Assembly: GCA_963575745.1 (NCBI GenBank)
Contig: CAUYUJ010018316.1
Span: 755,494-819,493, forward strand
Source of the DNA: Prorocentrum cordatum
Lineage: Eukaryota > Sar > Dinophyceae > Prorocentrales > Prorocentraceae
Length of the DNA: 64,000 nt
Direction: 5' to 3'
The notes beneath the pieces were generated by a model. The model was not told where the DNA came from. It worked only from the letters and a program-made list of their open reading frames with translations, and ran no database searches. Shown piece after piece: positions 11,031 to 22,062 of this stretch. A program made the position numbers and the translations under genes. Each line of letters begins with the position of its first letter. The first letter of the stretch is position 1.

Positions 11031-11830
11031 AGTACATGGCCATGGACGTCAAGGACGAAGAAGCGCTGAATGCAGCCGAGAAGGACTCGGAGGAAGCACA
11101 GAAGGAGCTGCACGAGATGGGCGACTACAAGACGGCAAAGAACATGGGGGAGAAACAGACATAGTACCTCAAGGCGCTGGACTTCGTGGTCAAATGGAGC
11201 GACACCATGCAGCTGTTCAACGTGTGCCGGAGGAACACAGGATGGGACAAGAAGATGGACATCGCCTGCTCGTGCGGGCTTGCCTTCCCTAAGAAGCTGT
11301 GGTGGCAAGGCCCCCGCCCCAACTCAAGGGGGAGCCTGTGGAAGTTCTGGTGCAAACTGGACTGGGCGCGGCTCGTGAAGTCGCAGGAAAACCATCCAGA
11401 AGACGAGCTCATGAAAGAGTGGGTGGACAAACTGAAGGACGAATTCGGCAAGGACAGCGAGAAGGGTGCAAATCGATGTTCGGGTGCAAGTCGATGTTCC
11501 ACCCGTTCAAAAGGGGGCATTCAAAGGTGGTGGAGCCCCAGGTGGGAGAGAAGTGGGAAGCGATCGTAGCGGACAGGCTGCCGCAGAAGCTAGACGGCAC
11601 CATCAATGAAAACCATTGCAAGTTCTACGGCGCAGCTCAGAAGATGAGCCCTGAGGAGCCCCTCGAGCTGATCCCAATGTCCTTCCCGATGACACACAAG
11701 GTTGACAGATGCGCACTCATCACAAGGTACCCACCGGACGCGTGGGAAAGAGCTGGGAGAAGGCCTTCACTACGCAGCGCGTCGTGAAGGTCACCTTGAA
11801 GGAGTTGACTAACAAGGACACACTCGACCC
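11031..11830 (+). pseudogene. Unknown conserved-looking protein fragment with CSCG/WW/WKFW motifs
   Basis: Good coding character over about 760 bases in two plus-strand frames (11168-11569 and 11299-11787; switch near 11465, where 'GCAAATCGATGTTCGGGT' / 'GCAAGTCGATGTTCCACC' forms a small tandem duplication). Visible: 'FNVCRRNTGWDKKMDIACSC' (Cys pairs), 'KKLWWQGP', 'WKFWCKLDW', then 'LDGTINENHCKFYGAAQKMS' and 'LIPMSFPMTHKVDR'. The in-frame stop at 11162 (TAG) separates it from the Lys-rich part. Probably a Cys-containing domain with an amphipathic tail. A retroelement-linked gene is likely from the context, but the family is unknown to me. Confidence 0.45.
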
Positions 11831-11979
11831 AGAGGAGGTGAAAAAAAACTCAAAAAGCGTCAGGAGCTACGAGACAGCACGAAAACCTTGCTGTATGGTG
11901 CGGAACAATACGCCACGTCGGAGGAAGTAGCCAGCTCCAGCGGCCGCAAGTGGAGAGCCCACTGACCAACACCAAGAGG

Positions 11980-12060
11980 TGCATTAGCGAGGTTCTCTCG
12001 GAGTGCGACTCTAGGCAGGCAGGACGGGACCATCACTAGCGGGGCCATCTCGGCGTGAGG
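11980..12060. repeat. Hairpin module, double copy
   Basis: 'GCATTAGCGAGGTTCTCTCG' at 11980 and a diverged second copy 'ACTAGCGGGGCCATCTCGGC' at about 12035, roughly 55 bases on. Same family as 5698 and 9853. It marks the end of the coding-like plus-strand region. Confidence 0.7.
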
Positions 12061-13400
12061 ACCCTCAAGAGAGCGCTCGCACAGACAACGTCTTGGGATG
12101 TGATTTTTTGGAGTGCCGACAGGTACACCACTGCAGGGAGCGAGGCAAACAAACAAATGTGATAATCACGAAGGCCACCTGAGCGCATCCTCGAGGGCCC
12201 CGATTCCAACACACCGTGACTATCAACGTGCCCTTCCCGACCTACACTTCGAGGGGGGACAATGGGATACGACTGCAGGGTATCAGGGTACATATACGAC
12301 AATGCACGGGGCAACTATCGGCCAAATCGCTCTTGAAGAGAAGTGAGCCGAGAGAGAGAGAGGAGATACTAGGATAGCATAAAACCAGTAGGATCATTAG
12401 GCCCCCCAGCAAAGTTTGGAAAGCGTGGGCCTCCCGATGATCCTCCGCTTCTCCTTTTGAGTGGTCGTGTCGTCGTCTCTTCGCCCGTAGTTTGGGAGCT
12501 CCGCTCGCCCAGCGCGTCGCCAATTCCACGGGCACGCGGAAGGACCAACAGCTGCTCCCCCCGCACTGACCCACAGGGACTCGTACTCACAAGGTAGAGA
12601 GCCTCCATCTCGGGGCCACCTCGGAGCTCACCCCTTGAAGCGTCGGGGTATGCCCCCTGCCGGCCCTGGTGAGAAGTCAGGGCCGTTGCACAACCAGATC
12701 GCAAGGGATTTTGCCAGACGCGCGAAGAGGCACCAGTCTAGGTGTGTTGACGTTGTGACCCCCTTTATGCGGATGTCCTGTCCGGTCCTGTCCTCCTCAT
12801 CCTTCCCTCGCTCCCACGCTGGCCCCAGGGATGGCCCGAGGAGACCCTCCAAGGCCGCCCGCTTGCTCCCCGAGATCTTCCTGTTCACCCTTGCTGCACC
12901 CTCTGTTTCGCTTCGTCTTTTCGTCCCTTTTCCTGTCAACTCTCATGGGCAGGGGTTCCGAGTGGGCGGGTGGGGATACGCGAAGCGGGAAGAATTGTCT
13001 TTGCCCGTCGCACAGTCGTGTGTCTTGAGAGCGTTGCCATGCCCCCAAGTGGGGCCCAGTCCTCCAGCTGTGCCGCCTTGGAGCCGTCGTCGAAGGCGTT
13101 CAGCTTGAACTCACCTGGCACATCGGGAGGAGCTCGAAAAGGAGAATGGCCCCCCCCCCTCCCCCCTTCCTCTCTTCCTTCTCCTCCCCGCACCTCTTCC
13201 CCTCCCCCCTCCCTCCTCCTCCCCCTTCCACCGTTGCTCCTGTCCTCCTCCCTCACTCCATCACTCACCCTCCAGAAGCTTTCGGAAATTTCCGACATCC
13301 GCCGCAGGCACGTTGAGGCGTGCAAGAATGCCAAGGTCTGTCTGGTCGGTGGTTCTGTTATTTTCTAAGGCTTCCCCCCCCCCTGGGCTGGGGCACCCCT
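12061..13400. other. No gene recognised (12.1-13.4 kb)
   Basis: Unique-looking sequence with a pyrimidine-rich CCT tract at about 13145-13260. Open frames on both strands (12635-13108 plus; 12936-13334 minus) lack motifs and include the low-complexity tract, so I do not call them. Confidence 0.5.
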
Positions 13401-14110
13401 CCCAGGCGCTCTCCACGGCGTCCAAGATGCCCGAGATGGCTTTCGAGACGGCCCAAGCAAGCCAACGAGGCCGCCAAGATGGCCGCAGAGCGCTCCGAGA
13501 CGGCCCAAGATGGCTTCAAGACGGCCCACGAGGCCGTCGAGACCTCCCAAGAGAGCTCAAATAGCTTTCCCAAGATGGAAGATGGAAAATTAGTGACCTT
13601 CGTGTGGTTTAATGTCTTTCGGGTTGTCGCCTTTTCGAGCATCCGGCAAGCCAAGACGACCCAAGAGGCCACCAGGACTGCCCCAAAACGACCCAAAAGG
13701 CCCCCAAGAGAGCTCAAAGACAGCCCAAGAGGCGCCCACGACTGCCCAAGAGGGCCCGAAAACGGCCCCAAGAAGGGCCCCGTAGGGTGAAAACGAACCG
13801 GCCCTTCGAGCCTCCCGCCCCAAGAAAGCCAAAAGAGGCCCCCAAGAGGCGTCCCAAGAGGCAAAAAGCATTGATTGTCTATAGCTCTTTCCCATGTTTC
13901 GTGGGCTCTCGCCTTTTCGAGCTTCCGAAGCTCCAAGACGGCCCAAGAGTCCCCCAAGACTACCCCCAGACGTCTCCAGAGGCCCCAAGAGAGCTCCAAG
14001 ACGGGCCAAGAGGCGCCCACGACTGCCCAAAAGAGGGGCCTGAGAGTGGGAACACGAACCCAGAATTCGAGGCTTCTGCCCCAAGAGGCCCCCAGCAGGC
14101 CCCCTTGCCT
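13400..14110. repeat. Degenerate 'CAAGAxGGCC' repeat domain, copy 2
   Basis: Built from the words 'CCAAGATGGC', 'CAAGACGGCCC', 'CCCAAGAGAGCTC' and 'CCCAAGAGGCC'. On the minus strand it gives a 335-codon frame dominated by W, G, L, S and R that has the same flavour as 3516-4025. Two subcopies about 310 bp apart share 'GCCTTTTCGAGC' (13629 and 13911), and both are followed by more CAAGAxGGCC. Confidence 0.75.
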
Positions 14111-14354
14111 CCTCGAGTAGTTCCCATTCAGAATGCTGCGCTGGCGCGGTGGCGGAATTGCCAGCGGCAGCTGGATCCTCCTGGAAGCATCCAGAAACCA
14201 CTCTGAATGTCCAAACACGTCCGGAAGTCCACGAACAGCCTTGAGAGAGCTCCATCGGACGAAACAAAACCACCACCACCACCACCACCACCACCTGGAC
14301 GAGCGGCAGAAAAAGGGCTCGCGGGCGTAGTGTACGTGCTCGGGACGCGCTGAC

Positions 14355-14600
14355 CCGGGTCTCAACGTTGAGCAGGGACTGGCCGTCCCGGCATTCGTAT
14401 GGGCCTACACGTAATCTTTTCAGAAGTACAGCATATTCTAATATACATAAGCAAGTATCTTAGAACACGACGCCGATGCATTGCATCAAGATGGTTTCAG
14501 CCAGTACATACCACAGAACAGGTAGTCAGCGCTGTATCCTGGGTGAGTCAGAGCACGTCGCGAGCCTGGGCAAGCCACGGAAGTAGCTCCGAGACCTGGG
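14355..14600. repeat. Dispersed family 'GAGCAGGGAC' hairpin, copy 1
   Basis: Starts with 'GTTGAGCAGGGACTGGCCGT' followed by CCC, so GGGAC pairs with GTCCC around a 5-base loop, then 'GGGCCTAC' and an AT-richer stretch containing 'CTTAGAACAC'. The same order (hairpin, GCCTRCC, CTTAGAAC) is found at 55748 and 60848. Beyond the first 80 bases copy 1 is strongly diverged. Confidence 0.6.
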
Positions 14601-15037
14601 TCAGCGAGGAGTCAGCCCCGCGCGGCTGCCAAGCCCTGGACAGGCTAGAGGCTCAGAGGCGACTGGCTGTCCCCGGTTCGGCGCTGCCCTGATAAGCTGA
14701 GCAAGGCGCCGCAGGGGGAAGAGGGGCGAGAATAGGGGTGGAGGCCAGCGGGAGTTCAAAAGGAGCCAAACCCTCCTGCTCCTCCTTCACTAAGATCTGG
14801 GCGGGGAGAGGACTGGACAAAAATGGGAAACCCGCGGGGAGCCATGGTTGGTGGAGCCCCGTTGAGGGAGAGCCGTCTTGGACGCCTGAAGCGGTGTGGA
14901 CACAAAAACGGAGACGATGCAGATGACACGCAAATATGCTGCACCAAATCGCAAGCGACCACTGTTGGCCCAGCTCTTCTTGCCGCAAGCGGACAGCATC
15001 CACAGCCAAATCGACAGCGGCTCACGTGCGAGATAGG

Positions 15038-15250
15038 TGGGAGCTGCTGTCTGTCGCCCAGACGTAGGTCGGGCATGTCCCCCTACAGGCGGATTTTGGG
15101 CGAAAGCAAACACTCAAAAAATATTATAAAAAGTTGAAGAGAATTTAAAGCATGTCCCAATACTATTTCTGTCTATTCTGGAACATTCCCCCTGTAGAGG
15201 GACAGGCCCGACCGAAAGATGCGCGGGAGCTGCTGCCTGTAGCCCAGACA
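15038..15250. mobile_element. Small TIR element (MITE-like), copy A
   Basis: Terminal inverted repeats at 15067-15089 ('GGTCGGGCATGTCCCCCTAC'AGG) and 15191-15213 (CCT'GTAGAGGGACAGGCCCGAC'C) match at 21 of 23 positions. The AT-rich centre is about 100 bp. A direct repeat of about 26 bp flanks the element (15038-15063 and 15224-15249, about three mismatches). A second, longer copy with the same TIRs, also with flanking direct repeats, lies at 44979-45378. No coding capacity; transposition would need enzymes supplied elsewhere. Confidence 0.8.
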
Positions 15251-15429
15251 GACACTTGGCTGCGCGCACAAGAGAGGATTGAGGCCTTCGGGTTGGGTTT
15301 GGGTGGTCTGGTGGGTGGTGATTCTCAGAAGGCAACCCCCCTCGCGCCACCCCCTGCGTGCGCGCCGCCGAGAGACAGAGAACTGCACAGCGATCAACGC
15401 TGTGAGGTCCGCGCAGACTTCTCCGGTCC

Positions 15430-15500
15430 GCACCGGCCTGCCACCGCTGGCGCGCGGAGCGCGCGGGGGGTGGAGCGGCGTCGAAAAGCGCCGCCAGGGG
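15430..15500. repeat. GC palindrome 'GGCGCGCGGAGCGCGC'
   Basis: 'CCACCGCTGGCGCGCGGAGC' followed by GCGCGGGGGGTGGAGCGG can fold into a stem around GGA. The core 'GCGCGCGGAGCGCGC' also forms the centre of the fold-back elements at 56.99 and 59.58 kb. Confidence 0.6.
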
Positions 15501-15770
15501 CGGGGTGGTTCAGCGTCGACCGAAGGCGCGGACCGCTGAAGATGTATGTCTGCGCCGTTTCTGTTTGCCTCCAGCGCAGTCGGGCAACGTCCGAGCCCCC
15601 AGTGGGGTGGGGAGGAGGACTTGAGCTAATGTGGCTCTGCGGGCGCCTGAACCCCCCCCAGTGGGCCCAGTCTCCTGGAGTCACCACCCTGAGTGGCCTG
15701 GTGGCCCGATGGTGCGAAAGGCCTGGGGCTGTAGTCCAGACCGCACGGAGCGAAGTCTTTCTGGGACAAG

Positions 15771-15787
15771 GATCATCATCATCATCC

Positions 15788-15829
<42 letters not shown>

Positions 15830-15938
15830 GCATCATCATCATCAGCATCATCATCAGCAGCATCATCAACACCATCAGCATCATCATCACCGTCATCGTC
15901 ATCGTCATCATCATCAGCATCAGCATCATTATTATCAC

Positions 15939-15970
<32 letters not shown>

Positions 15971-16075
15971 ACATCAGCATCAGCATCACCATCATCATCC
16001 TCTTCCTCTTTCTCGTTTTCCTCCTCCTCATCATCATTATCATCATCATCCTCTTCCTCCTCCTCCTCGACAGAG
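15771..16075. repeat. (ATC)n microsatellite
   Basis: About 300 bp of ATC/CAT repeats interrupted by AGC, CTC and TTC variants. Open in all frames (poly-Ser, poly-Ile, poly-Met, poly-Asp), hence the spurious ORFs 15152-16141 and 15394-16161. Confidence 0.95.
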
Positions 16076-16224
16076 CCCCAGGAATGCCGCAAGAGAGGCC
16101 CACGAGGGCCCTCAGGCACAGGGCAGGCACAGGATGGCTGACAAGTGAAATGTGAAATCAACAGCGCTCTCGCCTCCCCTCTCCCACGCCGGTCCTCCTC
16201 CGGTCCTCCTCCCCAGGGGGGGGG

Positions 16225-16300
16225 GTCCCAGAGGCAGTCCCTTTCCTCCTCCTTCTCCTCCTACTCCTCCTCCTTCTCCTCCCTCTCTCCCTGCTGGTCG
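16225..16300. repeat. CCT/TCC-rich tract
   Basis: Short pyrimidine tract of TCC, TTC and CTC units; low complexity only. Confidence 0.7.
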
Positions 16301-16724
16301 TCGTCGATGTCTTTCCAGGTCGGCGGCACCGGCCATCCGGCCTTCACAATCAAGAACGCTTGCCTTGATGTTGGAACCTGCCAGAATAGCAGAAAGACCT
16401 CCAGAGGGTTCCAAGAGGCCCCAAGTCGATCACGAGACGACCCACAAGGCAAATCTAAAACATAATGTTCCTCGTGGGGAGAATGCCACTCCTGGGTATT
16501 TGTCCAGGGGATGTGCTTACTTACCCTGGTCGTTGTGACGTGCGATTGATGCAGCTGGACCTTGGTGCACAACGGGCACACCAGAGGATTCATACATCGA
16601 GTACGGGCGTGAAACGTGCATCCAAATCCCACAGAAGCGGCAAGGTTGATGAAGCAGATAGCACGGGTCACACCTGAGAACTGAACACAACATTAGTGTG
16701 GTTCCAAAAAGTATGGACTTGTGA

Positions 16725-16826
16725 GTAGGCTCTCTTATCGGCCAGGCGTCTGAGACAGAGATTAACCAAATGTGGGTTGGTTCTCTTATCGGCCACGCGG
16801 CCTGGACAAAGATTAACAAACTTCGA
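16725..16826. repeat. 52-bp direct duplication
   Basis: Two adjacent copies share 'CTCTTATCGGCCA', then GCG, and 'AGATTAAC'. They begin at about 16730 and 16782. On the minus strand both encode a similar peptide ('VNLCPGRVADKR' / 'VNLCLRRLADKR'). The fragment 'ATCGGCCACGCGGCC' appears once more at about 17472. Confidence 0.7.
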
Positions 16827-17600
16827 CCCCCCTCTCGGAGGGAAATTGGGAAGGTGACAAATGGAACAACGCAAATAGCACAAAGTTCGGTGCAACCCAT
16901 CCTTGCGAGGATGGGCTGGCATTCCCCGGAATATACGTGCATGTGACTGCGGGTGGGCCGGCACGCACGAACGCTGTCTTGCGCCCGTGGCCGCAACTTC
17001 GCCCCGTGGCTGCCATCGAAGATCCTTGAAGTGGGACTGTAGCAATTTAAGATTTTTGTTGACGACCGCAACGACTCTCGAGCAACCTGTGCACTCCATG
17101 GCGATATGCGGCAGATATTGGCCAGCGGTTTTAATTACAACAACATCCCAGAAGTAAAAAAACACTGGCGAGAAGAGCCTCAGTGGCCGGCAGGGTAGAC
17201 GCCACCACATTCACGGGGAAAAAAATACAGATTCCCACAAAACCGTAACATCCAGAATTCGAGAGCGGCCAAGAGGGGGGTGTCCAAGAGGGGGGGGTGC
17301 AAATCATGACCGGCGGCATGTGCGCGGCCCAGCGGGGGGGCCTGGGACGTAATGAAGTAAGAAGAGGCGCCACGAAATCTGGGGAGATATCATGGCCCCC
17401 GCCATGAAATCCCCCCCCCCCTAGTCATCACCCCCCTCTTTTCCGCCCCCGAAGAATGGGCACGAGCTTGCATCGGCCACGCGGCCGGGACAGGCAAGCT
17501 ACCCGTGACACTAATTGCACAGGCATTTGCCCCAAGTCGGCGCGACACAGTGAAACTACGAACGACAATTCACTCCGAACCTTGCGCTCGGATGCCAGAG
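16827..17600. other. No gene recognised (16.8-17.6 kb)
   Basis: A minus-strand frame (16668-17210) is open for 180 codons and includes the 52-bp duplication, but I recognise no domain. G-runs and C-runs occur at 17270-17430. Confidence 0.4.
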
Positions 17601-17602
17601 AG

Positions 17603-17652
<50 letters not shown>

Positions 17653-17665
17653 GGAGGAAAGGGGG
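17600..17665. repeat. (GAG/GAA)n microsatellite
   Basis: Polypurine tract 'GAGGAGGAGGAAGAGGAGG' repeated; the Glu-rich (plus) and Pro/Ser-rich (minus) frames are artefacts. Confidence 0.9.
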
Positions 17666-18544
17666 GAGACGAGCTGGACGGCAAAGCCGACGAACGTTTG
17701 AAATCCTGGGCACCGAAGCGGGCACCGCCCCGCACTGAGCCCACGCGCCAAAGAGGCTCCCAGTGAGCTACAGCTCACAACTCTGTGTGCGAGAAGCTGC
17801 GGCGCAGCAAAAGAAACGAGGAATGGAAGAGAAGAGGAGGACGGAGGGCACCGGCGTCCTCTGTAGCAATGTATGATGGAGTCTGCTGGGATGTACAAAG
17901 TAATTCGCAGAGAACTATCCGTGATATTTTTACAGCCCGGTTGTGTGACAGGTTGAACATCGTGGCGGCGCTGGTCGCAGAGGGCCCAGAAGCTGAAACT
18001 GACCATGCGGGAACCAATCGACGTGTGCAACGTGCCCGTGCCGGGAGGAGGAAGAGGAGGAAAAGGACGGGGCGGAGGAGATGGCGAACGAGGGAGGAGG
18101 AGAAGGGGAGAATTCGGGAGAATTCGGCGACGACGATGTCGGGTTTTGCCTGGACGACGGGCACTGCCTCGGGGCCCAGAAACGCTTCGGGCCCCCGGCG
18201 CAGCACAAGGCCTCTGAGGCCCCAGGAGTTACAGAAAACCTGGAGGATTCGGGCTCGAATGTGGTAGAATTTTGGATATTAAAGAAGCGGAGCACAAGGA
18301 TCAACCAACCCTTTGGTACTCTCCCCGTCAGACGCTTTGGCTCGACGGCCACAAAGTTTGCACCACCAGGTGGAACTGCATTCCGCATATTCCAAAGTGT
18401 GCGAATGGCACACAACTATCATGCCTATTTTGATCACTTGGGCCCCGGCCCGTCTGACCTTTTGGATCCCAGGGGTCGGGGTTGAGCCATCGTTTAATGG
18501 TCAGGAAACCCGAACGCTTGCGAATTGCCTCGTTGCACACTCTA

Positions 18545-18622
18545 CATGAGGAGGAGGATGCGGAGGAAGGGGAGGAGGAGGAAGAGGAGGAGGAGGCGGA
18601 TGAGGAGGAGGAGGAACGTTTT
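18545..18622. repeat. (GAG)n microsatellite
   Basis: Short GAG/GAA tract with GGA and GCG variants. It lies just past the 3' end of the minus-strand non-LTR element, so it may be a decayed simple-repeat tail; that is inference. Confidence 0.8.
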
Positions 18623-18789
18623 GGAACGTTTTGGCCAGCAACGTCGTGCAGAAAGGGACGGGAAAAGGGGGGAGGGAAAGGGAGCAGCAAGCACCAAGCG
18701 CTCAGCCTCAAACAGCACACCCGCGCTCCCGTGCCAGCTGATCGGCCGCCGCTGAAATGCGAACGTGGCGCAGCAGGGTGCTCGTCTTG

Positions 18790-19260
18790 GACGGCCCTGC
18801 GTAACTCGGAAACAAACCGCGGCGAATTCTGCCAAGATGCTGGAGGCCCTTCCTAGAGGGCGCAAGGCACGCGGGCACCAACTGGCGCCCATCCGAAGTA
18901 GCCGTGCGGCCACAAATCTGGCAAACATACCAGCTGTGCAAGTCCCAGAAAACCAGCTTGTGAGAAGGATGCAAGGCCGCACCAAAAACCGAGACATGCC
19001 CAGGGACCTCGACAACGACGTCCGAAAAGGAAGGGGTCCACGCCCGCGGCAGGGACGCAAGGAGCCTTGGAGACCTCTAAGAGGCCATTCTTGCCACAAT
19101 GCACCTCGCAAGCTCTGCAGCGAAAGGAGCTGCCATTTGTCACGAATCTGTGCGGCGACGCGCGGAGCGCTCTATCGAACTTCGACCCTTGCCTCGCTCC
19201 CCCCAAGGGAGCAACCGAGGGCAGAGCCTTTCCGGGATCGGCCAGGGACGAGTCGATCAC
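18790..19260 (-). pseudogene. Two C-terminal zinc-ribbon-like motifs
   Basis: First motif, frame 19260-18853: 'HRFVTNGSSFRCRACEVHCG', then a later Cys in 'KAPCVP' (about 19150-19060). Second motif, frame 18974-18708: 'HPSHKLVFWDLHSWYVCQIC' then GRTATS and 'LVPACLAPS' (about 18970-18870). Each has a C-x-x-C pair, an aromatic/hydrophobic core and a distant Cys, the ribbon arrangement I know from the very end of these polyproteins. Nucleic-acid binding is inferred. Confidence 0.6.
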
Positions 19261-19339
19261 AACACGGCGAGCACGACGCCGAATTAGAGCAGCCTGCGCA
19301 TCCCAATAATCGGTCCTGGAGTCAGAACGGGCCGAAAAC

Positions 19340-19835
19340 GCCCAGGAACGCTCAGCGGCCTCCGAGGCCGCAGCGTCAGCCAGATGGCTTCCAGCCCTGA
19401 GACAAACCTGGTGATCAGACAGGCCCTCGGCCTCGAGGTCTAGGTAAGAGGCTGCCCATTCAAGAGTGACCTGCCCCTCTCCTCGAGAGACGAGACCAGT
19501 CTCAACTCGGAGCCACTAGTCGCAGTTCCCAACCCCGCCGCACTAGCCCGACCCCGCCCCCACCCCGCAACCGGGGGAAAATGGTCCGTAGCATAATGAA
19601 CGGGGCCCTTGATGCCCTCAAGGCACAGCGCGAACGCTAGGAGCTCGGAGCGTGGAACAGTTTGAAACCAGCCGACAAAAATACCAGAAACACCCCCGAC
19701 CACCTCCCACTGCGACGTCCCTGGGAGTCTTGATGACCACAGAAGCAGCGCCACAACGTCGGCGACGAGGATCGGAGGAGAAGCGCCCTCCAGAAGCGCC
19801 CCCGAAAACCACTAAGGCCCCGGGGCCAACCGACG
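19340..19835 (-). pseudogene. RNase H domain of the non-LTR element
   Basis: Four motif positions of RNase H type I can be followed on the minus strand across two frames: 'VFGGASGGRFSS' (about 19800), where the first catalytic Asp is Gly; 'PRSELLAFALCLEG' (about 19655-19610), with Glu; 'VHYATDHF' (about 19600-19575), with Asp; and 'AGSHLADAAASEAA' (about 19390-19350), the last Asp-bearing element. The role is degradation of the RNA strand after reverse transcription. The frame break near 19720 and the Asp-to-Gly change indicate an inactive copy. Confidence 0.65.
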
Positions 19836-20399
19836 ACAAATCGGACAGAGACGTCGCGCCTAGGGCCTTCATTCCCTCGGCTTCAGGAGGGCCCACGAAC
19901 CCGGGGCGGGCGCGGTCGGTCGGGGGGGGGCCTCTGAGCCACAAGCCTGGATTCATATCGCATTTAACCAAGGTTTGCGACGCGAGGGAAGAGGAGAGGG
20001 AGTAATCCCCATGATCTTCGTTGCTCTCGCACTCCCACATGCGACGCCGCATCGGCTCGGGCGCTTCGCGGCGCCGCGGGCGCAGCTGCGGCCCCACTGC
20101 GCCCGCGGGGAACTGGCGGACGCGCGGGCGCTGAGCACCAGCGGCCGCGCGCAGCGTCTGGCCCGTCATGTCGTAGCCCCCGTTCTTTGAGAACTTGGCG
20201 AATTCTCGCCGAGGCCAGTGGAGGTCTGCTCCTCCTTGGAGACCGTCGGCGCCGTCATGCGCAACAGCCAGCGCCCGCAGCTGTGCTCTGAAATCAAACG
20301 TCAAAATATAGCAAAAAATGCCCGCGACGCCCATCTCGCCCCCCGCGAAGCCTGCCGGGGACAAGGCGGGGAGCTCCCACTCGGCGAGACCAGCGGGTT

Positions 20400-21050
20400 C
20401 TGGACGCCACCTAAGTACAGCAGAAGTAGGCGTCCATCCAGCATCGAGAAGGGTGGCGATCACCGCAGACACTGGTCCTTTGACCACTCGCCATCTGCCC
20501 GCTCTGCCAGCCAACGACAGCCGGCGTGGAATTTTTGGCCGAGCTTGCTCCACTCCCCGATGATATTATGGACGCAGACGCCGAACCGCAAGATGCCCAG
20601 CCACGCGCCGACGACGCAACTCCGAGGCAGGATCCTTTTTCCCGCGAAAAAATTCCAAGGTATTGGTCAAGCATCAGCCCTTCAGCGGGCCCGCTCCCGC
20701 CGCGGCAGTTTGGCGACGGAGTCGCAGCGACTGGCGCGGAGCGAGACCCAGCATTTGACGCCCGTCCGCTGCGTGAGGCAGCGCCCCCGTCTTCCAAAGG
20801 CCTTGCGAGACGTTGCGAAGGCGAGCGTAGCGACGGAAACGATGTAGTCGATAGGCTCGTCTAGCAGCAGCAACAACGCGCTGCGACGACTTGCGAACAG
20901 ACCGTCGACCACCTCCAGTAGCGCCCACTCCAGAATCAACTGCCTCCAGACAATATTGCGCAAGAGTGGCCTTGCGGCGAAGCCGCTTAGTCAACTTTTT
21001 GCACGAACAAACGTCGCTGGCCGACAAAACGGCAATGATAGACACCACCT
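20400..21050 (-). pseudogene. RT thumb / post-RT region
   Basis: Minus frame 21048-20674 gives an Arg-rich segment, then 'LWKTGALPHAADGRQMLGLA' (about 20800-20740) and 'RLRRQTAA'. This is the familiar K-T-G-x-x-P-x-x-x-x-G-x-x-x-x-G pattern that follows the palm in these elements. Frame 20553-19618 then begins with 'GPVSAVIATLLDAGWTPTSA' (about 20478), the conserved element between thumb and RNase H. Frame changes separate it from the palm fragment. Confidence 0.65.
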
Positions 21051-21139
21051 ATCGCATAATGGCCCATCCTTGTCTGAAATCAGCTGCGGAGGAGGCTACC
21101 CGATATTCAACGAGCTCGATGGGTCCTTCAGTTCGAAGA

Positions 21140-22035
21140 ACAGCGTCGTCAATGACAGCTCAAAGCGTAAAGACATCGGCCCGTTGTTGGGCTCACTGCA
21201 GCAAGGGGCGAAGTAACAACTCGGCGGACAGCACCCCGTGAGGAGAGCCTGTCACCAATGATCGCGTCGGTGGACACGCCTCCGTTGTACCTTTCTGGCC
21301 TCGCAAGAACCGAGGAATAGCGCATAACTGCGCCTCGAGGCAGGCTACAGTGGGAGGAGGAGACCAACTGCTGCGCAGCGCGACACAGCAAGACCCAAGA
21401 CAACGAGCCGTAGAACTTCTCTAGGTCGAGCAGCAACGCAACCACTGAGATCCCCAATGTAGCAGCGGTCTCATCCAACAGCGAGCGGAGGAGCGCTGCC
21501 CGAAGAGCGCTGCTGCCAAATATGGCCGCACCCCAATGAGCCCGCAACCTGTCCGACCACTCCGAAGTAGCGCCATAACGTAATCTGCTCCAGATATTGG
21601 CGGTCTCCGCCAAGAGCCCAACGACCCCCTCACCTCCTGTGGGCTCAGGAAGGAGAGCGAACATGGTCGCGAGCAACTGTGCTGACCAAATCCTTCGAAT
21701 TCGGCAAGACTGGGTAGTTCCAAAGACTCAATACGGCCTTGGTCAGGCATCCTCTGAAGATAACAAGAGCTGACGGCATCCACTCCAGAAGCCTTGGAAG
21801 GTAGCGTGGCCACTACCCTGTCCAGCGCCGCCAACTCTGGGGGAGGTTGTGGCTCCTGGCGCGAATCGTGATGCAACTGCCGCAACATAAGTGCGATGGC
21901 CTCAGCGTTGTCGACTGCATCGGTCAAAAGGGATATCCTATCTTGTCGTTTGTCGCCCATGAACTCCGCGGGGCTGGCAGTGGCCCGTCCTTTGCAGAAG
22001 CTCTCGTGAACCACTGGCTTCGGGTCGCGAGCCAT
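21140..22035 (-). pseudogene. Reverse transcriptase, fingers and palm A/B
   Basis: Minus frame 22035-21421 contains 'ATLPSKASGVDAVSS' (about 21815), matching the region 0/1 motif K-x-x-G-x-D. Frame 21676-21149 contains 'VALLLDLEKFYGSLSW' (about 21443-21396), which is RT motif A with its catalytic Asp intact, and 'GGVSTDAIIGDR' (about 21280-21245), motif B-like. The xxDD motif C is not found in any frame where expected (21.1-20.9 kb), so it is lost or deleted. At least two frame changes. The family is LINE-type with an FY-containing motif A, as in dinoflagellate elements. Confidence 0.7.
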
Positions 22036-22062
22036 CGAATGCAGCTGACCTGGATGTAGATG

